From positions 124,001-188,000 of the forward strand of contig DLGF01000016.1 of NCBI GenBank assembly GCA_002482545.1: DNA of 64,000 nt. Direction: 5' to 3'. Positions 48,097-55,609 of the stretch are shown one piece after another. The stretch comes from Sporomusaceae bacterium UBA7701. GTDB taxonomy: Bacteria > Bacillota > Negativicutes > Sporomusales > UBA7701. Every line of letters starts with the position of its first letter. Within the stretch, counting starts at the first letter, position 1. The translations under genes and the position numbers were made by a program. Under the pieces are notes generated by a model, which was given only the letters and a program-made list of their open reading frames with translations, was not told the DNA's origin and did no database searches.

Positions 48097-49626
48097 ATGG
48101 CTACAATTCAGGAAAAAATCCAGGACCTCAAAGCCCGGCAGGAAAAGGTAAAACAAGGCGGCGGAGCAAAGCGGATCGAAAAACAGCATGCCAACGGCAA
48201 GCTGACTGCGCGGGAGCGCGTCGAAAAGCTGCTTGATCCCGGTTCTTTCGTTGAACTGGATCAATTTGTCCGCCACCGTTGCACCAATTTCGGCATGGAA
48301 AAAGAAGAAGCTCCCGGCGAAGGCGTGGTAACCGGCTACGGCACGGTAGAAGGCCGCTTGGTCTATGTATTCGCCCAGGACTTCACGGTTATCGGCGGCT
48401 CCCTCGGTGAAATGCATGCCGCCAAGATTGTCAAGGTGCAGGACCTGGCCCTCAAAATGGGGGCGCCGCTCATCGGCATCAATGACTCCGGCGGCGCCCG
48501 GATTCAAGAAGCGGTGGACGCTCTGGCCGGTTACGGAAAAATCTTCTACCGGAACACCATGGCGTCCGGTGTCATTCCGCAGATATCGGTCATCATGGGG
48601 CCGTGCGCGGGCGGCGCAGTATATTCCCCGGCCCTGACCGACTTCATCTACATGGTGAAAAACACCAGCCAGATGTTTATCACCGGACCGCAGGTCATCA
48701 AGTCGGTTACCGCGGAGGAAGTCACGGCCGAGGCCCTCGGCGGGGCGATGACCCATAACTCGACTTCCGGCGTTGCCCACTTCGCGGTGGACAACGATGA
48801 CGAGTGCATGAAGCAAGTCCGTTATCTCCTCAGTTTCCTTCCGAGCAATAATATGGAGGAAGCCCCGCTGGCGGATACCGGCGACGATCCCAACCGCATG
48901 GACGCCGGACTGAATACGCTTCTGCCGGACAATCCCAACCAGCCTTATAACATGAAGGACGTCATCAAATCCATTGTCGACAACGGCGAATTTTATGAGG
49001 TTCAGCCTCATTTCGCCCAGAATATCATTACCTGCTTCGCCCGTTTCGACGGTCAGCCGGTCGGCATCATCGCCAACCAGCCGTCGGTTATGGCCGGGTG
49101 TCTGGATATCAACGCCTCGGATAAGTCTTCCCGGTTTATCCGGTTCTGCGACGCCTTCAATCTCCCGCTGATCAATCTGGTGGACGTGCCCGGTTTCCTG
49201 CCCGGCACCGACCAGGAATACGGCGGCATTATCCGCCATGGCGCGAAAATGCTCTATGCCTATTCCGAGGCGACCGTTCCCAAGATTACCGTCATTACCC
49301 GCAAGGCTTACGGCGGCTCCTATCTGGCCATGTGCTCCCAGGACCTCGGGGCCGACCAGGTACTGGCCTGGCCTTCGGCGGAGATCGCCGTCATGGGCCC
49401 GGCCGGAGCGGCCAACATTATCTTCCGGGGCGACCCCGAGGCGGAAGCCAAAACCGCCAAGTATGTGGAAGAATTTGCTACGCCGTACAAAGCGGCGGAG
49501 CGGGGATTTGTCGATCAGATAATTGAACCCAGCGAAACCAGGCCGCGCATTATTACCGCTCTTGGTATGCTCGCTTCCAAACGGGAAGGCCGGCCGGCCA
49601 AGAAGCACGGCAATATTCCGCTGTAA
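48097..49626 (+). CDS. mmdA: Methylmalonyl-CoA decarboxylase, carboxyltransferase (alpha) subunit
   Basis: 509 residues, the length I recall for Veillonella MmdA. Two crotonase-like halves: GYGTVEGRLVYVFAQDFTV, INDSGGARIQEAVDALAGY and MGPCAGGAVYSPALTDF in the first; VDVPGFLPGTDQEYGGIIRHGAK and TRKAYGGSYLAMCSQD in the second. It transfers the carboxyl group from (S)-methylmalonyl-CoA to biotin. Propionyl-CoA carboxylase beta subunits look similar, but the linked MmdB membrane subunit marks the Na+-pumping decarboxylase. It acts at the membrane, cytoplasmic side. Confidence 0.93.
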   Translation: MATIQEKIQDLKARQEKVKQGGGAKRIEKQHANGKLTARERVEKLLDPGSFVELDQFVRHRCTNFGMEKEEAPGEGVVTGYGTVEGRLVYVFAQDFTVIGGSLGEMHAAKIVKVQDLALKMGAPLIGINDSGGARIQEAVDALAGYGKIFYRNTMASGVIPQISVIMGPCAGGAVYSPALTDFIYMVKNTSQMFITGPQVIKSVTAEEVTAEALGGAMTHNSTSGVAHFAVDNDDECMKQVRYLLSFLPSNNMEEAPLADTGDDPNRMDAGLNTLLPDNPNQPYNMKDVIKSIVDNGEFYEVQPHFAQNIITCFARFDGQPVGIIANQPSVMAGCLDINASDKSSRFIRFCDAFNLPLINLVDVPGFLPGTDQEYGGIIRHGAKMLYAYSEATVPKITVITRKAYGGSYLAMCSQDLGADQVLAWPSAEIAVMGPAGAANIIFRGDPEAEAKTAKYVEEFATPYKAAERGFVDQIIEPSETRPRIITALGMLASKREGRPAKKHGNIPL

Positions 49627-49647
49627 CCCAGGAAAGGGGATAGGAAC

Positions 49648-49959
49648 ATGGGCTTTTTAGATTCATTGTTCGGCGGCGGGAACAAGGCTGAGAAACCAAA
49701 AGCCAAGCCGCAGAAAGAAAAAGCTGTCCAGCCCGCTCCTCCGGTTGTGGAACCCGGTGTTTCGCCGGAAGTGCTGGCGGCAATCAGCGCCAGCGTAAGC
49801 ATGATGATGGAGGATGCAAGCGCCGAGCTGATTGCTGCGGTCACCGCAGCTATTGTGCATGCCCGCGGCGGCGGCACGGCAGTCCGGTTCAAGCGTACCT
49901 CGAACGCCTGGGCCGCCGCCGGCCGGCAAAAAGTCATGGATGGCCGTCAGTTTATATAG
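49648..49959 (+). CDS. Decarboxylase delta-subunit-like protein, C-terminal (soluble) part
   Basis: 103 residues, no membrane segment. A Lys/Pro-rich linker (KAEKPKAKPQKEKAVQPAPP) is followed by helical segments PEVLAAISASVSMMM and IAAVTAAIVHAR, then VRFKRTSNAWAAAGRQ. The last two recall the C-terminal part of OadG/MmdD delta subunits (AAI/AAV helices and a W-Ax-AGR ending), but their usual N-terminal membrane helix is absent here and appears in the separate 51-residue protein at 51702-51857. I infer a split delta subunit. It could alternatively correspond to the epsilon subunit. Confidence 0.72.
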   Translation: MGFLDSLFGGGNKAEKPKAKPQKEKAVQPAPPVVEPGVSPEVLAAISASVSMMMEDASAELIAAVTAAIVHARGGGTAVRFKRTSNAWAAAGRQKVMDGRQFI

Positions 49960-49992
49960 AGCGACGAATCGAATCTGAATGGAGGTATAATC

Positions 49993-50403
49993 ATGAGAAA
50001 ATTTAAAGTGACTGTAAATGGTGTAACTTACAATGTTGAGGTGCAAGAAGAGGGCGGCGTGTCTGTTGCGGCAGCGCCTGTCGCTGCTCCGGCCCCGGCG
50101 GCCGCTCCGGCTGTTGCGGCACCCGCGGCCGCTCCGGCTCCGGCGCCTGCTGCAGCTCCTGCCGCTGCCCCGGCTGAAGTCGCCGCCGGCGAAACCCCTG
50201 TTACCGCGCCAATGCCCGGTAAAGTGACCAAAGTCGTCGCCAAGCCCGGTCAAAAGGTCAAAAAAGGCGACGTTATCATGATTCTCGAAGCCATGAAAAT
50301 GCAGAACGAAATCGGCGCTCCGGCCGACGGAACCGTCAAGTCGATCAATGTCAACGCCGGCCAAAGTGTAAAACCCGGCGAAGTCATGGCCGTACTCAGC
50401 TAA
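49993..50403 (+). CDS. mmdC: Methylmalonyl-CoA decarboxylase, biotin carrier (gamma) subunit
   Basis: 136 residues. A short N-terminal part (KFKVTVNGVTYNVEVQEE) precedes an Ala/Pro-rich flexible linker (about residues 30-70) and the biotinyl domain with VTAPMPGKVTKVV and the biotinylation motif EAMKMQNE (the central Lys carries biotin). It shuttles carboxyl-biotin between MmdA and the membrane subunit MmdB. Confidence 0.95.
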   Translation: MRKFKVTVNGVTYNVEVQEEGGVSVAAAPVAAPAPAAAPAVAAPAAAPAPAPAAAPAAAPAEVAAGETPVTAPMPGKVTKVVAKPGQKVKKGDVIMILEAMKMQNEIGAPADGTVKSINVNAGQSVKPGEVMAVLS

Positions 50404-50425
50404 TCACCGTAAAAATGTTTTGTTT

Positions 50426-50451
50426 CGTACGGCTGTCGCGACAGCCGTACG
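50426..50451 (+). repeat. Perfect 26-nt palindrome between mmdC and mmdB
   Basis: Arms CGTACGGCTGTCG (50426-50438) and CGACAGCCGTACG (50439-50451) form a loopless palindrome. There is no T-run after it, so it is not a simple terminator; it may be an mRNA-processing or stability element or a protein-binding site. Confidence 0.7.
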
Positions 50452-50529
50452 AGGCAATAATATCCAGGATACAATTAGCTATAATGGCAACATTAATAAT
50501 ATTTTACTTGCTATGGGAGGATAACAGTC

Positions 50530-51687
50530 ATGGATGCATTGATTCAACAGTACCCCTGGCTCAATGAGCTCCTGATGGGCTTTCTCGGCCTGACCTGGAA
50601 GCACGTGGTCATGTGGCTGGTCGGCGCGCTCCTCATCTATCTGGCCGTCAAACATGACTACGAACCCGTTCTGTTGCTTCCGATCGGTTTCGGCGCCGTT
50701 CTCGCCAACATACCGCACTCCTCGGCGGTATCGCAGGTGGTGAACGAAGAAGGCTTCCTCTGGGTCCTCTATCAGGGCGGCATCGCCAACGAACTATTCC
50801 CGGTCCTTATCTTTATCGCTATCGGCGCGATGTGCGACTTCACGCCGCTTATTCGCCGCCCATCGGTCATGCTGTTCGCCGCCGCCGCCCAGTTCGGCAT
50901 CTTTGCAACCGCAGTCGGCGCCAGCCTGGTCGGCTTCAAGTTCGAGCACGCCGCTTCCATCGGCATCATCGGCGCGGCTGACGGCCCGACCACCATCTAT
51001 GTGGCCAGCCGGTTCGCCGTAGACCTTCTTGGACCCCTGGCCGTTGCCGCCTATTCTTATATGTCCCTCGTGCCGGTGATCCAGCCCCCGGTCGTCAGGG
51101 CGCTGACCACGGCCAACGAACGGAAGATCAAGATGGGCTTCACGGGCGAAGAACCGGTTTCGCAAACCACCAAGTTCCTCTTCCCGATTATGATTACCCT
51201 GATTGCCGGCATCGTGGCTCCCATCTCGGTTGCGTTGATCGGCAGCCTGATGTTCGGCAACCTGCTGAAAGAGAGCGGTGTGGTGGAAAATCTCTCCAAC
51301 GCCGCCCAGAATGAACTGGCCAACCTGGTCACCCTGCTCCTCGGCATCACCATCGGCGGCACCATGTCGGCCGAACGCTTCCTGACCTTTGACGTTTTCC
51401 TCATCATGGCGCTCGGCGCGGTTGCCTTCGTCTTCGATACGGCCGGCGGCATCCTGTTCGCCAAGCTGCTGAACCTGTTCAGCCCCACCAAGATTAACCC
51501 GATGATCGGCGCCTGCGGCATTTCGGCCTTCCCGATGTCCGGCCGGGTAATCGCAAAAATGGCGCTCAAAGAAGATCCGACCAACTTTATCATTCAGCAC
51601 GCGATCGGAGTTAACGTGGCTGGCCAGGTGGCCTCGGTTGTAGCCGGCGGTCTGGTGCTCGCCCTGATTCCGGCGCTTCTGAAGTAG
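50530..51687 (+). CDS. mmdB: Na+-translocating decarboxylase, membrane (beta) subunit
   Basis: 385 residues with about nine to eleven membrane helices of the OadB/MmdB/GcdB family. Landmarks: LLPIGFGAVLANIP, FIAIGAMCDFTPLI (the Asp of the MCDF segment is the sodium-binding Asp of the family), IGAADGPTTIYVASRF, GTMSAERFLTFDVFLIM and GACGISAFPMSGRVI. It releases CO2 from carboxybiotin and pumps Na+ outward, giving an electrochemical Na+ gradient. ATG follows GGGAGGATAAC; a TATAAT at 50482-50487 may be an internal promoter. Confidence 0.95.
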   Translation: MDALIQQYPWLNELLMGFLGLTWKHVVMWLVGALLIYLAVKHDYEPVLLLPIGFGAVLANIPHSSAVSQVVNEEGFLWVLYQGGIANELFPVLIFIAIGAMCDFTPLIRRPSVMLFAAAAQFGIFATAVGASLVGFKFEHAASIGIIGAADGPTTIYVASRFAVDLLGPLAVAAYSYMSLVPVIQPPVVRALTTANERKIKMGFTGEEPVSQTTKFLFPIMITLIAGIVAPISVALIGSLMFGNLLKESGVVENLSNAAQNELANLVTLLLGITIGGTMSAERFLTFDVFLIMALGAVAFVFDTAGGILFAKLLNLFSPTKINPMIGACGISAFPMSGRVIAKMALKEDPTNFIIQHAIGVNVAGQVASVVAGGLVLALIPALLK

Positions 51688-51701
51688 AGGAGGAAAGAGC
51701 A

Positions 51702-51857
51702 ATGATGAATTATGACGCTCTCGTAAAGTCCCTGGAAATGATGGGCATCGCCCTGCCGACCATGTTCCTCGTAATCCTGGTATTTATCGGGGCTACGAAA
51801 ATGCTGCACAAAGCCTTCCCCGCACCGGCGGAGGAGGAAGGCGAGGACGAGGATTAA
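51702..51857 (+). CDS. Small membrane protein, decarboxylase delta-subunit N-terminal part
   Basis: 51 residues: MMNYDALVKSLEMMGIALP, a membrane helix TMFLVILVFIGATKML and an acidic tail APAEEEGEDED. AGAGGAGGAAAG lies directly before ATG 51702, 14 nt after mmdB. The single N-terminal helix preceded by a short amphipathic stretch is the layout of the OadG/MmdD membrane anchor, without its soluble C-terminus. Together with 49648-49959 it would supply a complete delta subunit from two genes. Too short to be certain from sequence alone. Confidence 0.7.
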   Translation: MMNYDALVKSLEMMGIALPTMFLVILVFIGATKMLHKAFPAPAEEEGEDED

Positions 51858-52283
51858 AGCCTCTTCCGGCATAGCCTAAGGATTGGCCATTGGTTTCTTA
51901 CAATGATTGAACCCGGCGCCGGGCGCTGTGGTGGAATTTATACCGCAGCGTCCGCGCCAAACAGCATAGAAACAGTCTGAAACTCGGGAGGAAACTGCCG
52001 GGCAGGGGCGAGTCTACACTTTTTGTTATCCACATAACAACTTGATATTTGGTTATTTATTCCACTGACCACTGCAGAAAGGGCCACTGTGCTTGCGCTT
52101 ATTGGGGAGGGGGGATTCAAGGCGGTCTTGCTACGCCTTAGTCGCGCCAGTTCATTCGCTATCAGTTCCTTAAACGCTGATCCGGTAGTCTAACCGCCTG
52201 CGACTACAACGGAAAATCCTCGGTTTCACCGTAAACCTACCGAAATCCCTAAACCATACTTCAATCATGGGGAGGAAAAGATA
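51858..52283 (+). other. Regulatory region before the MatC-like carrier
   Basis: 426 bp without a credible gene. A 9-bp hairpin CGCTGTGGT (51924-51932) / ACCGCAGCG (51942-51950) and a hairpin with base ACTCG/CGAGT and tip CTGC/GCAG (about 51980-52013) are followed by CACTTTTTG, so they may end the mmd operon. The Rex-type site follows at 52023-52040. Further on, AAGGCG/CGCCTT (about 52119-52139) and GTAGTC/GACTAC (about 52186-52207) hairpins form a possible 5' leader of the carrier mRNA. Confidence 0.5.
52023..52040 (+). promoter_or_regulatory. Candidate Rex operator
   Basis: TTGTTATCCACATAACAA is a perfect 7-4-7 inverted repeat of 18 bp. This is the size and symmetry of Rex boxes (TTGTGAA-N4-TTCACAA; clostridial TTGTTAA-N4-TTAACAA), with one changed position per half-site. 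It lies 244 bp before the MatC-like carrier; rex is encoded at 40272. Confidence 0.65.
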
Positions 52284-53630
52284 ATGGATATTTCCACGGC
52301 GGCACTTATGTCCCTCGTTGCCTTAGCGATTGTTGTCATCATCAGTTGCGTCAATGAGGACCTCAACGTCGGTTATCTGGCTATCGGCTTTGCCATCATC
52401 GTCGGCGGCATCTGGGGCGGCACGAACGGTGCCGCGGTTCTCAAGGGCTGGCCTCTCGATCTGTTCATGATCCTGATTGGCGTTACCTTCCTGTTCGGCA
52501 TCGCCCGCACCAACGGGACAATGGAGAAGGTAACCGCCTACTCGATCCGGGTCTGCAAGGGAAATACCGCGCTCGTTCCTTTCATTATCTTCATTCTGAC
52601 TACCTTCATCACCACCATCGGGCCTGGCAACATCGCCGGCACGGCTCTGATGGCGCCTGTGGCCATGGCGATCGCCACCCGTGTGGGCATGCCGGCCTTC
52701 CTGATGACGCTGCTGGTTGTCGGCGCCGCCAACGGTGCAGCCTTCTCGCCGTTTGCTCCCACCGGCATCATCTCTAACGGCATCATCGCCAAAATGGGGC
52801 CTACCCTTGGGATCACCGACCTCAGCGGGCTGGCTTGGAAGATTCACTTCAATTCCGAACTGGCTCAAGGTTTGGTAAATATCGGCGGCTTCTTCGTCCT
52901 TGGCGGCTGGGCCTGGATCAGGAATCAAAAAGGCCAATCCATCGATATCGACGAACTGGCGCCCAGGCCCGAACCCTTTGACAAATATCAGTGGATGACC
53001 CTCGGCTCGATCCTCATCCTTATCCTGGCCATCGTACTTCCGGGCCTGCCGGCGATCAAACCGCTGGTTAAAGGCTGGGCGATCCTCAATCTCGCTTCGA
53101 ACGTAGGGACCGTGGCCTTTATCCTGGCCGGTTTCCTGATGCTGGCCGGCGCCGGCGACAGCGAAAAGGCGGTCAAGGCCCAGCCCTGGGCGGTTATCAT
53201 CATGGTTTGCGGCGTGTCGGTGCTGATCGACGTGATGGATAAAGCCGGCGGCCTCAATGCTCTGGTCAAGATAATCGGCGCAATCTCCAACCCGACTACC
53301 ATCAACGGCTGGCTCGGCCTCATCACCGGTGTGATCTCCGCCTACTCCAGTTCCTCCGGCGTAGTTATGCCGATGTTCCTGCCGATGGTTCCCGGGCTGA
53401 TCAAAGAGGTTGGCGGCGGCAACCCGATTGCCCTTATCTCCTCGATCAACATCGGCGCCCACCTGGTGGATACCTCGCCGCTCTCTACGCTGGGTGCGTT
53501 ATGCATCGCTTGCGCGGGCGATCACGAGGACAAGGCCAGGCTGTTCCGCAACCTGCTGATCTGGGGACTTTCCATGTCGGTTGTCGGTGCGATCGTCTGC
53601 TTCGTCTTCTTCGGACTCCTCAACTTTTAA
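52284..53630 (+). CDS. MatC-like dicarboxylate/malonate carrier
   Basis: 448 residues with about 11-12 hydrophobic segments. The N-terminal part (NVGYLAIGFAIIVGGIWGG, FMILIGVTFLFGIARTNGT) resembles the MatC N-terminal family; two SLC13-like loops, TTIGPGNIAGTALMAPVAMAIATR and SSSGVVMPMFLPMVPGL, correspond to the paired substrate and Na+-binding hairpins of ion-coupled dicarboxylate carriers. Placed beside the succinate-to-propionate genes it could import succinate or malonate, or export a product. The Na+ gradient from MmdB could drive it. ATG follows GGGGAGGAAAAG. Confidence 0.82.
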   Translation: MDISTAALMSLVALAIVVIISCVNEDLNVGYLAIGFAIIVGGIWGGTNGAAVLKGWPLDLFMILIGVTFLFGIARTNGTMEKVTAYSIRVCKGNTALVPFIIFILTTFITTIGPGNIAGTALMAPVAMAIATRVGMPAFLMTLLVVGAANGAAFSPFAPTGIISNGIIAKMGPTLGITDLSGLAWKIHFNSELAQGLVNIGGFFVLGGWAWIRNQKGQSIDIDELAPRPEPFDKYQWMTLGSILILILAIVLPGLPAIKPLVKGWAILNLASNVGTVAFILAGFLMLAGAGDSEKAVKAQPWAVIIMVCGVSVLIDVMDKAGGLNALVKIIGAISNPTTINGWLGLITGVISAYSSSSGVVMPMFLPMVPGLIKEVGGGNPIALISSINIGAHLVDTSPLSTLGALCIACAGDHEDKARLFRNLLIWGLSMSVVGAIVCFVFFGLLNF

Positions 53631-53640
53631 CAGTCGCAAT

Positions 53641-53671
53641 AAAACCGGCGGCCCAAGGCCGCCGGTTTTTG
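53641..53671 (+). terminator. Intrinsic terminator after the MatC-like carrier
   Basis: AAAACCGGCGGCC and GGCCGCCGGTTTTT around CAA. Confidence 0.92.
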
Positions 53672-53721
53672 CATGGGACCGGGCGGAAACGGATTTTCTT
53701 TATGGATTTGGCTAGACCCCC

Positions 53722-53750
53722 GCGACAGAATTCCTAATAACTGCTACAAT
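53722..53750 (+). promoter_or_regulatory. Possible promoter of the 53826 gene
   Basis: GCGACA (53722-53727) and TACAAT (53745-53750), 17-bp spacing. Confidence 0.5.
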
Positions 53751-53825
53751 AGATAGTGTGGCAACCGCCCAAAATCCAATTCGACCACATGAACGGCCGA
53801 GTGGCCTGGAAACTTAGGGGGGACT

Positions 53826-54371
53826 ATGGACCGACTGATTGAGCATTCCGTGATTCACCGTAGAAATGCAATCATTATAGCCATTGGCGGCTGCTTTCTT
53901 GTAGGTATCTTTTTCCTTACCTGTTATCTGAGTTTTACCGGACGCCCGGTCAGCATCATTGAACAAGCAGTCGAACTGGCGCTTCTTTTATGGTTGATCA
54001 AGCGGGCCGGCGGAAAATACACCTATGAAGTGGACAAGCGGGCGCTGCGGGTAACCAAGCAGGGGATATTCGGCCGGAAGACGACCATTGAGATTCCTTT
54101 CCGGGAAATGATCGGCGTTTACCAATATGCCCCCAAACTGGTCAGCGTGCTGAAATTTCGCCGTACGTTTCTCTTCCACTCGTCGCTGGACGGCCGGACG
54201 GTTTGGACCGTTGCCTATACCGCGCAGGGAAGGGGAAACCGCCAGGAAAACCGGCGTCTTTTCTTCAAGCCCAGCGAAGAAATGCTCGATCTTCTCGCCG
54301 CGCGGATGCCCGGCAAAGTGCGGGTCAGCGAGGAGACGGTCGTTACGGAACAATTAAGCAAAGAAAAGTAG
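53826..54371 (+). CDS. Membrane protein with a possible PH-like domain
   Basis: 181 residues. Two membrane segments (about 14-36 and 45-60) are followed by a cytoplasmic domain with beta-strand-like pattern: YTYEVDKRALRVTKQGIFGRKTTIEIPFREMIGVYQY. This resembles bacterial PH-like (YcxB/YdbT type) domains, where a basic-aromatic strand after two helices is typical. The C-terminal part is Arg/Asn-rich. No catalytic residues are evident. It stands alone with its own promoter. Confidence 0.65.
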   Translation: MDRLIEHSVIHRRNAIIIAIGGCFLVGIFFLTCYLSFTGRPVSIIEQAVELALLLWLIKRAGGKYTYEVDKRALRVTKQGIFGRKTTIEIPFREMIGVYQYAPKLVSVLKFRRTFLFHSSLDGRTVWTVAYTAQGRGNRQENRRLFFKPSEEMLDLLAARMPGKVRVSEETVVTEQLSKEK

Positions 54372-54435
54372 CAGGCTGGCGGTAAAGGCCCATCGACGTC
54401 CTGCCCGGGAGGCTAGCCGCGGCTCCAAGCATATA

Positions 54436-54745
54436 AGCTAAGAACTTGCGCCCTTAGCTCTCAGGAACGTTTGTTTGTGTACGTCCGAAGTAGTTGGCTT
54501 CTTGTCTACCGCGGAAGGTGGTTATGAACGCTCCGACACTGCCGTTTCCCGCAGCTTAATAACCACTTTCCGGCTTTTTGGTGAGACCCGCACCCCCGTT
54601 CGCGATCTATTTGCATACAAGCAATGGACGGCGAAAGGACTCACGAAATCAGGACGTACATCTGGAATGTTCCTGCCAGCCTGAGTAATGAGTAAATAAT
54701 AAAATAACACCGGCAAATCCCGGCAGGAACCCCGGGATTTTATTT
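54436..54745 (+). ncRNA. Candidate structured non-coding RNA, class unknown
   Basis: About 310 nt without a coding frame, with several compatible helices: AGCTAAG (54436-54442) / CTTAGCT (54453-54459); the long-range pair AGGAAC (54463-54468) / GTTCCT (54669-54674) continued after a 10/9-nt internal loop by GTACGTCC (54479-54486) / GGACGTAC (54652-54659); inside it, a 14-bp hairpin (54512-54525 / 54559-54572, one G-T pair), GTGAG/CTCAC near 54581/54640, CCGTTC/GGACGG and TTGC/GCAA. An intrinsic terminator follows at 54715-54745. The nested layout strongly suggests selection for RNA structure. It does not match tmRNA, RNase P, SRP or riboswitch signatures that I know. Confidence 0.6.
54715..54745 (+). 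terminator. Intrinsic terminator after the structured RNA
   Basis: AAATCCCGG (54715-54723) pairs with CCGGGATTT (54732-54740), followed by TATTTTCTTT. Confidence 0.85.
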
Positions 54746-55162
54746 TCTTTCCGAGATAAGTAGAAGATTCACATACGCGGCCCGGATATTTCCACGTCCG
54801 GTGTAATGCCCGCCCGTCGCCGCGGATAACCGCCAGCCGCACTTTTTTTTAATTATTTAAAATAGCGGGCGGCCTCGGCAGGGCCTAAGCATCGGGTCGG
54901 CCGGGCGAGGGCAGGCGACACAAGTGTCCTGGCGGGGAGGAATACCGGGAAGTTGACCAGCAAATGCGAGCATGGTCGAGCCAAGTCTGTCTCATACTAT
55001 AATAAAATGGTGGCAGAGGGAAAAAAAATTTGCTATTATTGAAAAGGACGAATATCAGGAAAGTGTGAGGAAATAGCGTATTTTTTCACATATTTCCGGT
55101 TGTGGCCAGGGGGATCTGCCAGTTACTGGCATGGCCACTAGACCAGAACAGGGGGCGAAAGC
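54746..55162 (+). other. Intergenic region before the rnf-associated genes
   Basis: 417 bp without a gene. It has a T8 run at about 54843, GC-rich segments, the palindrome GACACAAGTGTC (54917-54928) and a TATAAT at 54998-55003 with no clear -35 element. This is the likely promoter region of the rseC-rnf operon. No recognised riboswitch. Confidence 0.4.
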
Positions 55163-55582
55163 ATGAAAAAAGAGCAGGAAGGTGTTGTTCTCGCGGCCAC
55201 GGCCGGGATGGCCAAGGTTAAAACCAGCCGCCATAACGATTGCGAAAACTGCGGAGCATGTCCCGGAAACGCAGCAATCGTGCTCGATGCCCGAAATCCC
55301 ATCGGGGCGAAGCCCGGTCAACGCGTTTTGGTGGAAGTGCAGGAGGTTGGCATGTTAAAGTCGGCGTTTGTCGTATACATGTTGCCTCTTATCGCCATGT
55401 TTGTCGGAGCATGGCTGGGGACTTACCTCGCTGATCAGTTGGCAAGGGAGGCTGTCTGGTTTCAAGTAGGTGGTGCCGGCCTATTTTTGATAGGCTCGGT
55501 ACTGTATGTTAAATATTTCGATAAGAGCGCAGGATCTAACACGAAGATGCAGCCGGTCATTACCCGTATTTTGACGGAATAG
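55163..55582 (+). CDS. RseC/MucC-family protein (SoxR-reducing system)
   Basis: 139 residues. N-terminal domain with QEGVVLAATAGMAKVKTSR and a Cys motif DCENCGACPGN (C-x2-C-x2-C), then two membrane helices (about 75-95 and 105-125) and a short tail. The family is associated with Rnf genes and, in proteobacteria, with reduction of the SoxR Fe-S cluster. Encoded directly before rnfC. GGGGGCG precedes ATG 55163. The role here is inferred from synteny only. Confidence 0.85.
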   Translation: MKKEQEGVVLAATAGMAKVKTSRHNDCENCGACPGNAAIVLDARNPIGAKPGQRVLVEVQEVGMLKSAFVVYMLPLIAMFVGAWLGTYLADQLAREAVWFQVGGAGLFLIGSVLYVKYFDKSAGSNTKMQPVITRILTE

Positions 55583-55609
55583 CGGTCTGCGATTTAAAGG
55601 GGTGAAAAT

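Noticed and set aside
50070..50190. Repetitive GCT/CCG stretch in mmdC
   Set aside because: It is the Ala/Pro-rich flexible linker typical of biotin carrier subunits.
54475..54684. A 69-codon open frame inside the structured RNA
   Set aside because: No ribosome-binding site, no similarity to known proteins, and it coincides with the helices of the RNA element.
54436..54745. tmRNA, RNase P RNA or SRP RNA
   Set aside because: No tag-peptide frame or tRNA-like ends, no RNase P core sequences, and no GGAAGGAAGCAG-type SRP motif.
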